This document shows positions 37,685-47,196 of a DNA stretch of 64,000 nt, in pieces; position 1 is the first letter of the stretch, and every line of letters starts with the position of its first letter. Position numbers and translations under genes: made by a program. Below the pieces are notes generated by a model, which saw nothing but the letters and a program-made list of their open reading frames with translations, did not search any database and was not told the origin of the DNA. Source of the DNA: Rhodobacteraceae bacterium HTCC2083 (lineage in GTDB: Bacteria > Pseudomonadota > Alphaproteobacteria > Rhodobacterales > Rhodobacteraceae); assembly GCA_000156115.1 (NCBI GenBank), contig DS995276.1, positions 872,017-936,016 on the forward strand, given 5' to 3'.

Positions 37685-39192
37685 GCACGCTCAACGAGAA
37701 CATCACCAAGCTAGACGGCTTTCTAGAGCGGTTTCGCGACGGCGGCATCATGAACAGAATTGCAGGGCAAGACGTCTTTGGTGCGGACGGCGTATTTCAA
37801 AACACCTCCCCCGTGGATAAATCCTATATTTGTGACGTCGCCCATGGCACGGCCGCAGACATTGATGCGGCGGCAAATGCTGCCTCTGATGCTTTTGCTG
37901 AGTGGCGCGACATGCCTGCTTTGCAGCGTAAGAAAATCTTGATCAAGATTGCTGAAGGCATCGAAGCGCGCGCTGAAGAGATAGCGCTCTGTGAATGCTG
38001 GGATACGGGTCAGACTTACAAATTTATGTCCAAGGCCGCGCTGCGCGGTGCGGAAAACTTCCGCTACTTCGCGGATCAGGTTGTGCAAGCCCGCGACGGG
38101 CAGCAGTTGCAATCGCCAACCTTGATGAACGTCACAACGCGCAAACCAATCGGCCCTGTTGGGGTGATTACACCTTGGAATACGCCGTTTATGCTTTCCA
38201 CTTGGAAGATCGCACCAGCGCTCGCGGCAGGCTGCACTGTTGTTCACAAACCCGCCGAAGCCTCACCGCTGACTGCGCGTCTTTTGGTAGAGATCGCAGA
38301 AGCGGCCGGTCTGCCACCAGGTGTTCTAAACACCGTTAACGGATTTGGCGAAGGCGCGGGAAAAGCCCTGTGTGAGCATCCAAAAATCAAAGCTATTGCT
38401 TTCGTCGGCGAAAGCGCGACGGGATCACTTATCACCAAGCAAGGCGCGGATACGCTAAAGCGCAATCACCTAGAATTGGGTGGCAAAAATCCGGTCATCG
38501 TCTTTGACGATGCGGATCTGGATCGCGCTTTGGATGCGGTGATCTTTATGATCTATTCGATCAATGGTGAACGCTGCACATCCTCTTCGCGGCTCTTGGT
38601 GCAAGACACTATCCGAGAGGAGTTCGAGGCAAAGCTGATCGCAAGGGTAAACAACATCAAGGTTGGCCATCCGCTTGATCCAAAGACCGAGATTGGACCG
38701 CTCGTCACCGAAGAACACTTCAACAAAGTTACCAGCTATTTTGAAATCGCTAAGGAAGATGGTGCTACGATCGCAGCGGGTGGTGTGACAGTTGGGGATG
38801 AGGGCTACTTCATCCGTCCGACCCTGTTTACCAACGCCACCAACCAAATGCGGATTGCACAGGAAGAAATCTTTGGCCCTGTGCTGACCTCCATTCCGTT
38901 CAGGACGGAAGAAGAAGCTTTAGAAATGGCCAACGACATCGACTACGGCCTGACTGGTTATGTTTGGACGAACGATTTGACCCGCGCACTGCGTTTTACC
39001 GAAGCACTCGAGGCGGGCATGATCTGGGTGAACTCGGAGAACGTTCGACACCTGCCAACACCCTTTGGCGGGGTCAAAGCCAGCGGCATTGGGCGCGATG
39101 GCGGCGATTGGTCGTTCGAATTCTACATGGAGCAAAAACACATCGGCTTTGCGACAGGACAACACAAAATCACCAAATTAGGAGCACTCTAA
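37681..39192 (+). CDS. hpaE: 5-carboxymethyl-2-hydroxymuconate semialdehyde dehydrogenase
   Basis: 503-residue aldehyde dehydrogenase. The catalytic Cys is in NGERCTSSSRLLV and the general-base Glu in HLELGGKNPVIVFDDADL. It oxidises the semialdehyde formed by HpaD with NAD+. GTG start, overlapping hpaF by 4 bp; its TAA overlaps the hpaD ATG by one base. The family assignment to HpaE is supported by operon position. Confidence 0.92.
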   Translation: MSTLNENITKLDGFLERFRDGGIMNRIAGQDVFGADGVFQNTSPVDKSYICDVAHGTAADIDAAANAASDAFAEWRDMPALQRKKILIKIAEGIEARAEEIALCECWDTGQTYKFMSKAALRGAENFRYFADQVVQARDGQQLQSPTLMNVTTRKPIGPVGVITPWNTPFMLSTWKIAPALAAGCTVVHKPAEASPLTARLLVEIAEAAGLPPGVLNTVNGFGEGAGKALCEHPKIKAIAFVGESATGSLITKQGADTLKRNHLELGGKNPVIVFDDADLDRALDAVIFMIYSINGERCTSSSRLLVQDTIREEFEAKLIARVNNIKVGHPLDPKTEIGPLVTEEHFNKVTSYFEIAKEDGATIAAGGVTVGDEGYFIRPTLFTNATNQMRIAQEEIFGPVLTSIPFRTEEEALEMANDIDYGLTGYVWTNDLTRALRFTEALEAGMIWVNSENVRHLPTPFGGVKASGIGRDGGDWSFEFYMEQKHIGFATGQHKITKLGAL

Positions 39193-40175
39193 TGCCAGTT
39201 CCAGCCCCAAATCTGTACCCTGATTTCAACACGATCCGCCTGTCCCATGTGTGCTTAAACGTCAAAGACCTTACCGTCTCAAAAGAGTTCTACACGAACA
39301 TTCTGGGTCTTCAGGTCACAGATGAATCCGACAGCCATGTCTACCTTCGCGCGATGGAAGAACGCGGTCATCACTGCATCATTTTGCAAAAATCAGACCA
39401 GCCCGGCACGGTTGAAGTCATGGGCTTTAAGACTTTCGATGAGGAGGATCTGAACAAGGCAGAGGTCTATTTTAAAGGTAAAGGCCGCCCAACCTCATGG
39501 GTTGATCGCCCGTATCAGGGCAAAACGCTACTGACGTCTGACAACATGGGTATTCCTCTTGAGTTCTATCACAAAATGGATCGCTTAGAGCCCATTCATC
39601 AGAAATTTGCGCTCTACCGTGGGGTGAAACCACTACGCATTGATCACTTCAATTGCTTCAGCAATGATGTCGATGCGTCGGTCGAATTTTATTCTGACTT
39701 CGGGTTCCGCGTAACTGAATACACTGAGGATGACGAAAGCAAGAAAATCTGGGCAGCATGGATGCACCGCAAAGGTGGCGTACACGATATGGCCTTTACC
39801 AATGGCACAGGACCACGGATGCACCATGTCGCATTCTGGGTGCCAACACCGCTCAACATCATTGATTTACTCGATCTGATGGCAACAACAGGCTACGTCG
39901 ACAACATTGAGCGTGGACCGGGTCGTCACGGTATTTCAAACGCCTTCTTCCTTTATGTTCTGGACCCTGATGGCCATCGGATCGAGATTTATTGCTCTGA
40001 CTACCAGACAGTCGATCCCGATTTGGAGCCAATCAAATGGGACCTGCAAGATCCCCAGCGCCAAACACTTTGGGGTGCCGCTGCGCCGCGCTCCTGGTTT
40101 GAGCATGGCACGAAATTTGTAGGTGTAGAGACCAAAGAGTCGCAAATCGCAGCCAGCCCGATAATCGCGCCTTAA
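39192..40175 (+). CDS. hpaD: 3,4-dihydroxyphenylacetate 2,3-dioxygenase
   Basis: 327-residue type I extradiol dioxygenase with two vicinal-oxygen-chelate domains. The metal ligands are the His in LRIDHFNCFSND, the His of RMHHVAFWV and the Glu in DGHRIEIYCSD. It opens the ring of homoprotocatechuate next to the diol. The ATG overlaps the hpaE stop as TAATG. Confidence 0.93.
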   Translation: MPVPAPNLYPDFNTIRLSHVCLNVKDLTVSKEFYTNILGLQVTDESDSHVYLRAMEERGHHCIILQKSDQPGTVEVMGFKTFDEEDLNKAEVYFKGKGRPTSWVDRPYQGKTLLTSDNMGIPLEFYHKMDRLEPIHQKFALYRGVKPLRIDHFNCFSNDVDASVEFYSDFGFRVTEYTEDDESKKIWAAWMHRKGGVHDMAFTNGTGPRMHHVAFWVPTPLNIIDLLDLMATTGYVDNIERGPGRHGISNAFFLYVLDPDGHRIEIYCSDYQTVDPDLEPIKWDLQDPQRQTLWGAAAPRSWFEHGTKFVGVETKESQIAASPIIAP

Positions 40176-40190
40176 GGTAGGGATTATTTG

Positions 40191-41588
40191 ATGGATTGGG
40201 ATGAATACGCCCACTGGGGCAAAAAGATTGCTGATTGGAGCGCAGAGTACCACAAAGGTATCCGCGACCTGCCTGTGCGCGCGCAAACCAGCTATGGCGA
40301 GATTGCCGCGCAACTTCCTAAGGCGCCGCCCGAAACGGGTGAGCAAATGGAAACAATCATGCAGGACTTCGAGGATATCGTTATGCCAGGGATCACCCAT
40401 TGGCAGCATCCTCGTTTTTTTGCGTATTTTAATTCGAATGCGGCTGCACCCTCAATGCTCGCGGAGCTTTTGGTCACGACAATTGCTGCACAATGTATGC
40501 TTTGGCAAACTTCGCCCGCAGCGTCTGAAGTCGAAGGCGTGATGATTGATTGGTTGCGCCAAGCCATGGGTTTGGAGGACGGTTACACAGGCGTGATCCA
40601 AGACAGCGCGTCGTCCGCGACCCTATCTGCAGTGCTCACGATGCGTGAGCGCGCGCTTGAGTATACGGGCAATCAAGACGGGTTGAACAGTAAGGGCAAC
40701 CTCCGAATCTATTGTTCCGAGCAAGTGCATTCCTCAATTGATCGTGCCTGCTGGGTCGCGGGAATTGGTCAGGCGAACTTGGTTAAGATTGCAGGTACAG
40801 GCGCGCGATATAGCATGGACGTTGATGCGCTTCAGGCAGAAATTGATGCGGACCGTGCAGCTGGGCATACGCCTGCTGGCATCATCGCGATTACGGGTGG
40901 CACTGGCATTGGTGCTTGTGACGATCTTGGGGCTGTTTTGCGCGTTGCACAGGCAGAAGATTTGTACACCCACCTTGATGCAGCATGGGCTGGAGCGGCG
41001 ATGATTGTACCGGAACTTCAGCAAGATTTCTGGGCAGAGGTTAACGGCTATGACAGCATCGTTTTCAACCCACATAAATGGCTTGGCGCAAATTTCGATT
41101 GCTCTGTGCAGTTCCTACGCGATGCAGAGCCGCAGCTGAACACGCTGAAAATTGAGCCAGAGTATTTGAAAACTACGGGCGAGACTGTAGTTAATTATTC
41201 CGAATGGACGATCCCGTTGGGGCGTCGTTTTCGCGCGCTCAAGCTTTGGTTTTTGCTGCGCTCATACGGACTAGAAGAATTGAGAACACGCATTCGCAAT
41301 CATGTGCTTTGGGCGGAGGAAATCTGTGAAGACATTCGCAAGTTTGATGGATTCGAAATTGTCACTGAGCCTATTTTCAGCCTGTTCTCATTTCGCTGTC
41401 CGGGCGATGATGACATGCAACAACGCCTTGTCGATGCGCTTAATGATGATGGGCGGATCTATATCACGCAGGGTATGTTTGAAGGTCAAAGGATGATCCG
41501 GTTTCAGGTTGGGCAATTCAGCACAACGCAAGACGACGTAATGATGGCACGCGATGTTATAAAAGAAGTTTGGGAAGGTATGTCATGA
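40191..41588 (+). CDS. Aromatic-L-amino-acid decarboxylase (group II, PLP)
   Basis: 465 residues. The PLP lysine is in VFNPHKWLGANFDC, the ring-stacking His in SEQVHSSIDRACWVAGI, and the loop tyrosine in EPEYLKTT, before YSEWTIPLGRRFRALKLWF. Having both the His and the Tyr favours amine-forming decarboxylation over the aldehyde-synthase variant. Tyrosine or DOPA are likely substrates, feeding tyramine or dopamine toward 4-hydroxyphenylacetate or homoprotocatechuate. It lies 15 bp after hpaD and overlaps the next hpa gene by ATGA, so it belongs to this operon. A TTG one codon upstream is an alternative start. Confidence 0.85.
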   Translation: MDWDEYAHWGKKIADWSAEYHKGIRDLPVRAQTSYGEIAAQLPKAPPETGEQMETIMQDFEDIVMPGITHWQHPRFFAYFNSNAAAPSMLAELLVTTIAAQCMLWQTSPAASEVEGVMIDWLRQAMGLEDGYTGVIQDSASSATLSAVLTMRERALEYTGNQDGLNSKGNLRIYCSEQVHSSIDRACWVAGIGQANLVKIAGTGARYSMDVDALQAEIDADRAAGHTPAGIIAITGGTGIGACDDLGAVLRVAQAEDLYTHLDAAWAGAAMIVPELQQDFWAEVNGYDSIVFNPHKWLGANFDCSVQFLRDAEPQLNTLKIEPEYLKTTGETVVNYSEWTIPLGRRFRALKLWFLLRSYGLEELRTRIRNHVLWAEEICEDIRKFDGFEIVTEPIFSLFSFRCPGDDDMQQRLVDALNDDGRIYITQGMFEGQRMIRFQVGQFSTTQDDVMMARDVIKEVWEGMS

Positions 41589-42442
41589 ATTTTGCTAGCT
41601 TTTCTGCCGATGGGCAGAGCTTTTATGGAGCAGTTTCTGAGGGTGGCATGGTCGCGCTCAACTCTGTTTGTCCGCAGTGGCCGACATTACTGGATGTGAT
41701 CGAAGCGGGGGCGCTGAATGAGCTGGAGGAGGTCGCAACTGGGCGACCCGTGACCCATGAGGACTTTGAATTTGAGATGGTTTTGCCCAATGCCAAACGC
41801 ATTCTGTGCGTTGGCGTAAACTTCCCTGATCGCAATGCGGAGTACAAAGACGGCACCACAGCGGCGCCGAAATATATGTCGCTGTTTCCCCGATTTGCGA
41901 GTGGGTTCACGGGGCACAATCAGCCGCTTATCCGCCCCCCTGAGAACGACACACTAGACTATGAGGGCGAAGTCGCGATTGTCATTGGCAAAGCGGGTCG
42001 GCGCATCACCCAAGATGATGCGTACGACCACATTGCAGCGATTACGATTTGTAATGAGGGCACCATTCGCGACTGGGTGCGTCATGCAAAGTTCAATGTG
42101 ACGCAAGGCAAGAACTGGGATCGCTCTGCCGCGATGGGGCCATGGCTGGTGCCATTTAAGGACGCCAAGCAGCTTGATGAGGCGCGGATCTTAACACGTG
42201 TTAACGGGGAGGTGCGTCAGGACGATGTGCTCTCTCGTATGATGCATCCCATCCGTCGCGAGATCGAATATATCTCGACATTCATGACGCTTCAGGCGGG
42301 GGATATCATCGTGACAGGGACACCCACGGGCGCAGGTGCACGCTTTGATCCACCGCGCTATTTACAACCTGGTGATGTGATTGAGGTTGAAGTGAATGGC
42401 ATCGGAGCCTTGGTTAATACAGTGGCTGATGAAGTGCTATGA
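41585..42442 (+). CDS. hpaG: FAH-family isomerase/decarboxylase of the hpa pathway
   Basis: 285 residues. The fumarylacetoacetase-like C-terminal fold shows RILCVGVNFPDRNAEYK, the metal-binding LDYEGEVAIVIGKAGRRI and GDIIVTGTPTGAGARFDPP. HpaG decarboxylates 5-oxo-pent-3-ene-tricarboxylate and isomerises the product. E. coli HpaG is a two-domain protein of ~430 residues; this single-domain form is about 285, with no second copy in the window. Start coupled by ATGA. Confidence 0.82.
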   Translation: MNFASFSADGQSFYGAVSEGGMVALNSVCPQWPTLLDVIEAGALNELEEVATGRPVTHEDFEFEMVLPNAKRILCVGVNFPDRNAEYKDGTTAAPKYMSLFPRFASGFTGHNQPLIRPPENDTLDYEGEVAIVIGKAGRRITQDDAYDHIAAITICNEGTIRDWVRHAKFNVTQGKNWDRSAAMGPWLVPFKDAKQLDEARILTRVNGEVRQDDVLSRMMHPIRREIEYISTFMTLQAGDIIVTGTPTGAGARFDPPRYLQPGDVIEVEVNGIGALVNTVADEVL

Positions 42443-43239
42443 ACGAAGGTGAACACGCACAAGCAGCGGCAGATTTGCTTGCCGCAGAAAAGTCAGGCGA
42501 ACAGATAGGATTGCTGACGAAAAAGCACCCAGAGATGGGGATGGACGACGCTTATGCTGTGCAGAACGCGATTTACCGCGCCAAGCTGGCTGAGGGGCGC
42601 AAGGTGGTTGGCTGGAAGATCGGGCTGACCTCGAAAGCGATGCAATATGCGCTCAACATCGACATCCCTGACAGCGGGATCTTGTTCGATGACATGGTGT
42701 TTGAACATGGCACAACTGTGCCGAAAGGACGCTTTATCCAGCCACGGATCGAAGCGGAAATTGCCTTTGTAATGAAATCAGAAATTGGTGGAGCAGACGT
42801 TACGCGCGCCGATGTTTTAGCGGCGACGGACTACGTTGCGCCCTCGATCGAGATCCTCGACACACGTATTTTGCGCGTCGATCCAGCAAGCGGCGACACG
42901 CGCAAAGTCTATGACACGATCAGCGACAATGCCGCGAATGCGGGCATCGTTTTAGGCGACAAGCAACATGCTCCCGATGCATTTGATTTACGTTGGGTTG
43001 GGGCGATTACGTCTAGGAATGGCGAGGTTGAAGAGACAGGTCTAGGCGCTGGCGTGCTGAACGATCCTGTTGAAAGCGTCGTCTGGCTTGCGCAGCGCAT
43101 GGCACAATATGGGCAGCGCATTGAGCCCGGTCAAATCATCCTGTCGGGCAGTTTCATTCGCCCCGTCGAATGCCCCAGTGGCAGCAAGATTAACGCTGAC
43201 TTTGGCCCCTTTGGCCAAGTCGATATTTCATTCGCGTAA
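42439..43239 (+). CDS. hpaH: 2-oxo-hept-4-ene-1,7-dioate hydratase
   Basis: 266 residues of the hydratase/decarboxylase family: GWKIGLTSKAMQYALNIDIP, GRFIQPRIEAEIAFVM with metal-binding Glu residues, and YDTISDNAANAGIVLGD. It adds water to the oxo-heptenedioate before aldol cleavage. ATGA overlap with hpaG; hpaI follows 12 bp later. Confidence 0.93.
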   Translation: MNEGEHAQAAADLLAAEKSGEQIGLLTKKHPEMGMDDAYAVQNAIYRAKLAEGRKVVGWKIGLTSKAMQYALNIDIPDSGILFDDMVFEHGTTVPKGRFIQPRIEAEIAFVMKSEIGGADVTRADVLAATDYVAPSIEILDTRILRVDPASGDTRKVYDTISDNAANAGIVLGDKQHAPDAFDLRWVGAITSRNGEVEETGLGAGVLNDPVESVVWLAQRMAQYGQRIEPGQIILSGSFIRPVECPSGSKINADFGPFGQVDISFA

Positions 43240-43251
43240 AGGAAAGTCACC

Positions 43252-44034
43252 ATGCCAGCACCGCATAACCCGTTCAAAGCTGCGATCAACCAGGGCGAAT
43301 TGCAGGTCGGCTGTTGGCTTGGCCTTGCCGATGCTTATGTCGCTGAAATTAGCGCTAGTGCGGGATTTGACTGGGTCTGTGTCGATGGGGAACATTCGCC
43401 GAATGATCTACGTTCGATCATGGCGCAATTACAGGTGCTGAAAAGCAGCGAGGCGCATGCGATGGTGCGTCCGCCAGTTGGGGATACGGCGTTGATTAAG
43501 CAGTACCTCGATGCAGGGGCACAGAGCTTGCTTATCCCCATGGTTGAAAGCGGAGCACAGGCGCAGGCAATGGTGGACGCTGTGACCTATCCGCCGCATG
43601 GCGTGCGCGGGGTTGGATCTGCTCTGGCGCGTGCCTCAGACTTCTCGGGCATCGCAGATTATCTGACGACGGCACGGGACGAAATTTGTTTGATCGTTCA
43701 AGTGGAGAACCGGCTCGGGATGGAAGCTTTGGACGACATTCTAGCGGTAGATGGAATTGATGGTGTCTTCATCGGGCCTGCGGATTTAGCAGCTGACATG
43801 GGCTACATCGGTCAAGCGGGCGCGCCAGAGGTGAAGGCAGCTGTTCTGCACGCGATGGAGCGGATTGTTGGCGCGGGCAAAGCAGCAGGCATTCTGACGC
43901 TGGATGCTGAGCTGCAAAAAGACTGCCGCGCGCTCGGGGCGAGCTTTATCGCGACAGAAATTGATGTCACTTTGTTCGCAAGAAACATGCGCGCAGCCGC
44001 CAAGGACGCGAAAAGCAGACTTAACGCTTCGTGA
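43252..44034 (+). CDS. hpaI: 4-hydroxy-2-oxo-heptanedioate aldolase
   Basis: 260-residue class II HpcH/HpaI aldolase. WVCVDGEHSPNDLRSIMAQL, the metal-binding Glu in VQVENRLGMEAL and the Asp in VFIGPADLAADMGY are visible. It cleaves the final C7 intermediate to pyruvate and succinic semialdehyde. The 3' end overlaps a convergent broken gene by 14 bp, so this is the last gene of the operon. Confidence 0.93.
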   Translation: MPAPHNPFKAAINQGELQVGCWLGLADAYVAEISASAGFDWVCVDGEHSPNDLRSIMAQLQVLKSSEAHAMVRPPVGDTALIKQYLDAGAQSLLIPMVESGAQAQAMVDAVTYPPHGVRGVGSALARASDFSGIADYLTTARDEICLIVQVENRLGMEALDDILAVDGIDGVFIGPADLAADMGYIGQAGAPEVKAAVLHAMERIVGAGKAAGILTLDAELQKDCRALGASFIATEIDVTLFARNMRAAAKDAKSRLNAS

Positions 44035-44359
44035 ACTCATCGTAGGCTTCGAGCGCTTTTGCACCGTAAGCAATTGACGGACCACCACCCATATAACCGA
44101 TCATTTCAAGCGCTTCGCACAACTCTTCACGAGTCGTCTAGAGGCGCACCAAAGATTTGACGTGAAAGCCAATACAACTGTAGCAGCGGGTTGAAATCCC
44201 AATGCCCAACGCGATGAACTCTTTTGTTTTCTCGTCAAGCGCACCATTCTTCTTTGCGGCTTTCGACATTGCATTGAAGCCCGCAAACATCTCCGGCGTT
44301 TCTTTTTGTAACGCGCCAATGCGGCCCATGGTGTCGTTTAGAAATGTGGTCCAACTCAT
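44021..44359 (-). pseudogene. Carboxymuconolactone decarboxylase family (AhpD-like) interrupted by TAG
   Basis: A 112-codon frame. EFIALGIGISTRCYSCIGFHVKS carries the family CxxC-x3-His redox/catalytic motif. A TAG at 44138-44140 follows SLVRL, after which the frame continues TTREELCEALEMIGYMGGGP and AYDEFTKR, the standard family tail. One substitution such as CAG to TAG would account for it. Without the tail the fold is probably lost. Confidence 0.78.
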
Positions 44360-44398
44360 AGGGGTATCCTTCTTGGCGTTTGAATTCTTGCGTATTTC

Positions 44399-44674
44399 TC
44401 AGTTTTCCATAAAAAACTGACGGTATCCATTATTGGGATCGATCGTTTGGCTGTCGAAAGATCTCACTCTCAACTCATCAAATTGAGCACGCCCATACAT
44501 CACCAGAGTATCATTCTCTCCAAGTACAGCAACGATGTGAGCGCAAATAGGTGCGCCATGTTGACTTGCGACACAGGTGCAAGACATGGAAAATTCTTTG
44601 CCCTAACCACGCGCTGAAACGGTAAAGCTTGGATGGCTATCACCTTCATTGCGAACTTTGCAAACAGGCGTCAT
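44399..44674 (-). pseudogene. Small SWIM-like zinc-finger protein with in-frame TAG
   Basis: A 91-codon frame beginning at ATG 44674 with a very strong GGGAGGAG site. The sequence FSMSCTCVASQHGAPICAHI gives C-x-C then C-x-H spacing like a SWIM zinc finger. A TAG at 44603-44605 (after FTVSARG) splits it; TGG to TAG is possible. Translation could restart at ATG 44587, leaving 62 residues that include the finger. Family assignment is tentative. Confidence 0.4.
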
Positions 44675-44701
44675 TTCTCCTCCCAGCTTGCTACAAACGA
44701 T

Positions 44702-45469
44702 TCACCTGCTCTCATCCGACCCCATCTTCCGCTCTAACCAGCGCACAAAGAAGCTGATGATCAACACCAGTACCAAGTATTCCAAAATCAGCAGCGTATA
44801 GATCTCCAAAGGACGGTATTCAGTTACCACCAACTCATTAGCGCGGCGGGTCAACTCCTGCATACCAATTACCGATGCAAAGGCCGACATTTTCACGATA
44901 TAGATGAACTGGTTCGCCAACGGTGGCAAAATGCGGCGGATTGCTTGAGGCAGGATCACGTAGCGCATGGTTTGCGTGTAATTCAGGCCTACCGTCTTCG
45001 CCGCCTCTGTCTGTCCTTTCGCAATGGATTGGATGCCGGAGCGATAGATTTCAGCCGTAAACGCTGAATCAGAGATCGCCAAAGTGATGATCGCACCCCA
45101 AAAAGCGTCGATACTGATGTTGATGCCCATGGATTTCAGCACAACGGGGAGGCCATAGAACACCCAGAAGAGCATTGGCAATAAAGGGATCGCACGCACG
45201 AATTCGATGTAGATGCGAGAGGGGAGCCTTATCCAGCGATTAGACGACATGCCCGGCAAAGCGACCAACATGCCAATGATCATCGACATTGCAGCGGCGA
45301 TCACCGAAAGCAGGATCGTCGCACCAAAGCCATTGAGCAAAAAGCGGATGTTATTATAGCCTGCGGGCGTGCGGGGGTCGATCACGTACCAACCCCATGT
45401 ACCCGGGGCTGCGTTACAGCCAACAAGGAAGATCAGACAGCCAAACAAAAATGCGGTTTTAAATTTCAT
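44702..45469 (-). CDS. Polar amino acid ABC transporter permease
   Basis: 255 residues of the HisM/GlnP class. It begins with a hydrophobic lipoprotein-like segment LIFLVGCNAAPG, then about five spans; SGIQSIAKGQTEAAKTVGLNYTQTMRYVILPQAIRRILPP is the coupling region (shown in part: GQTEAAKTVGL). A single permease gene implies a homodimer. It is 10 bp after the ATPase gene and divergent from the binding protein. Confidence 0.9.
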   Translation of the reverse strand: MKFKTAFLFGCLIFLVGCNAAPGTWGWYVIDPRTPAGYNNIRFLLNGFGATILLSVIAAAMSMIIGMLVALPGMSSNRWIRLPSRIYIEFVRAIPLLPMLFWVFYGLPVVLKSMGINISIDAFWGAIITLAISDSAFTAEIYRSGIQSIAKGQTEAAKTVGLNYTQTMRYVILPQAIRRILPPLANQFIYIVKMSAFASVIGMQELTRRANELVVTEYRPLEIYTLLILEYLVLVLIISFFVRWLERKMGSDESR

Positions 45470-45479
45470 CGTTCCGCTC

Positions 45480-46223
45480 TCAATGCTGCAAGATTTGGCT
45501 AAGGAACTGTTTACAGCGCTCGGTCTTGGGCGCTTCAAAGAACTCTATGGGCGTGCCAGTCTCAATCACCTCACCGTGATCCATAAAGATCATCCGATCC
45601 GCCGCGCGCCGTGCAAAGCCCATCTCATGGGTGACAACGATCATGGTCATCCCTTCTTCCGCGAGATCCACAATCACTTCCAAGACTTCTGAAATCATCT
45701 CTGGATCAAGGGCCGATGTGGGTTCGTCAAAAAGCATGATTTTCGGCTCCATACAGAGCGAGCGTGCAATGGCAACGCGCTGTTGTTGACCACCCGAAAG
45801 CTCGCTTGGTTTCTTGTGCGCTTGGTCAGGAATGCGCACACGCTCGAGATATTCCATCGCACGTGCGTCGGCATCTGCCTTGCTCATTCCACGTGCTTTC
45901 ATTGGGCCAAGCGTGAGATTCTGTAGAATGCTCAAATGCGGAAACAGATTGAATTGCTGAAATACCATACCGACTTCGGAACGGATTGCATTGATGGAAT
46001 CGTTGTCGATCATCTCGATCCCGTCCACAACAATTCGACCGCTATCGTGCTCTTCCAAAGAATTCACACATCGGATCAACGTTGATTTGCCTGATCCAGA
46101 TGGACCGCAGACTACAATACGTTCGCCATGCGCGACGTTCAAATCGATACCCTTAAGCGCTTGGTAGTCCCCATACCACTTGTTGAGACCGCTAATCTCT
46201 ATCACATCACCGGGCTTGGTCAT
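45480..46223 (-). CDS. Polar amino acid ABC transporter ATP-binding protein
   Basis: 247 residues with Walker [10 protein letters not shown], signature [15 protein letters not shown], Walker [15 protein letters not shown] and the H-loop [11 protein letters not shown]. The stretch [20 protein letters not shown] is typical of GlnQ/HisP-class ATPases. AAGGAGCGCAGGA precedes ATG 46223. Operates with the permease downstream and the divergent binding protein. Confidence 0.95.
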   Translation of the reverse strand: MTKPGDVIEISGLNKWYGDYQALKGIDLNVAHGERIVVCGPSGSGKSTLIRCVNSLEEHDSGRIVVDGIEMIDNDSINAIRSEVGMVFQQFNLFPHLSILQNLTLGPMKARGMSKADADARAMEYLERVRIPDQAHKKPSELSGGQQQRVAIARSLCMEPKIMLFDEPTSALDPEMISEVLEVIVDLAEEGMTMIVVTHEMGFARRAADRMIFMDHGEVIETGTPIEFFEAPKTERCKQFLSQILQH

Positions 46224-46343
46224 TCCTGCGCTCCTTGAAGTTCGCAACATACGGCCTACAACTAAAGCTCCGAAACTTGAACGCAACACTTCTTGTCGCG
46301 CGTAACCGTTAAACACTTAAAATCTACATATCAGGAAAAGAAC

Positions 46344-47120
46344 ATGCAATTTTTCAAAAAACTGGGCGTCGTAGCCGCCTGCATGACTGCTTTGATGGGT
46401 GCGCCTGTTAGTGCGCAATCCGCCTTGAATGAAATCCTCAGTGGCGGGGTGCTAAAAGTTGGCACAACCGGCGACTGGAACCCTATGTCTGTGCGCGACC
46501 CCGCGACCAACTCATATGTAGGTTTTGACATCGATGTGATGACGCAGCTTGGCGCCGATCTGGGTGTTGAGGTTGAGTTCGTTCCAACTGATTGGAAAAC
46601 ACTCGTGAACGGCGTTGTCGCTGGCAACTACCACATGACAGGCTCCGCCTCGATAAGCCCTGCGCGCCTGAAGGCGGCTGGCTATTCCAACAGCTATATC
46701 TCTGTTGAAATGTTGCCGTTCACAACGGAAGACAAAGCCGATCGTTTCACCACATGGGACAGCATCAACAACGCTGATGTCACTGTCTCCACAACGCTTG
46801 GTACGACTTTCGAGAAGCTCGTACGTGACTGGTTTCCAAATGCGAAAATCGTGGTTGTAGAAGCGCCTGCGCGTGGCTTCCAAGAAGTGCTCTCCGGTCG
46901 TGCGGATGTGTTTATCACGTCCAACATCGAAGGTTCCACATTGCTCACAAAGTTCCCAAACTTGCGTCAAATTGGCGTCGAAGCACCACGCGCTCCGACT
47001 CCCATCGCGATGCTGTTGCCACAGACCGATCAGGTCTGGATCAACTACGTGAACTCATGGGTCGAGTTGAAAAAGACACAAGGCTTCTTCGAAACAACTG
47101 CTGCCAAGTGGGGCCTATAA
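46344..47120 (+). CDS. Polar amino acid ABC transporter substrate-binding protein
   Basis: 258 residues of the SBP_bac_3 class. The signal peptide runs to VSAQS (about residue 25), then GVLKVGTTGDWNPMSVRDP and VGFDIDVMTQLGADLGVEVE. The residues YHMTGSASISPARLKAAGYS resemble receptors of the cyclohexadienyl dehydratase-like subset. The ligand is unknown, possibly an aromatic or other amino acid given the hpa operon nearby. A terminator follows. Confidence 0.9.
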   Translation: MQFFKKLGVVAACMTALMGAPVSAQSALNEILSGGVLKVGTTGDWNPMSVRDPATNSYVGFDIDVMTQLGADLGVEVEFVPTDWKTLVNGVVAGNYHMTGSASISPARLKAAGYSNSYISVEMLPFTTEDKADRFTTWDSINNADVTVSTTLGTTFEKLVRDWFPNAKIVVVEAPARGFQEVLSGRADVFITSNIEGSTLLTKFPNLRQIGVEAPRAPTPIAMLLPQTDQVWINYVNSWVELKKTQGFFETTAAKWGL

Positions 47121-47156
47121 TCTAGGCGCCGTTTAGGCCCTAAGCGAATACCTTTG

Positions 47157-47190
47157 AAACCGCGGTGCTTTGCCAAGTACCGCGGTTTTT
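47157..47190 (+). terminator. Rho-independent terminator after the amino acid binding protein
   Basis: AAACCGCGG, a 14-base loop, CCGCGG and five T residues, 37 bases past the stop codon. Confidence 0.8.
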
Positions 47191-47196
47191 CTGTGT

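Noticed and set aside
40191-41588. Aldehyde-forming (phenylacetaldehyde synthase type) variant of the decarboxylase
   Set aside because: It would feed the hpa pathway neatly, but the ring-stacking His and the loop Tyr typical of ordinary decarboxylases are both present.
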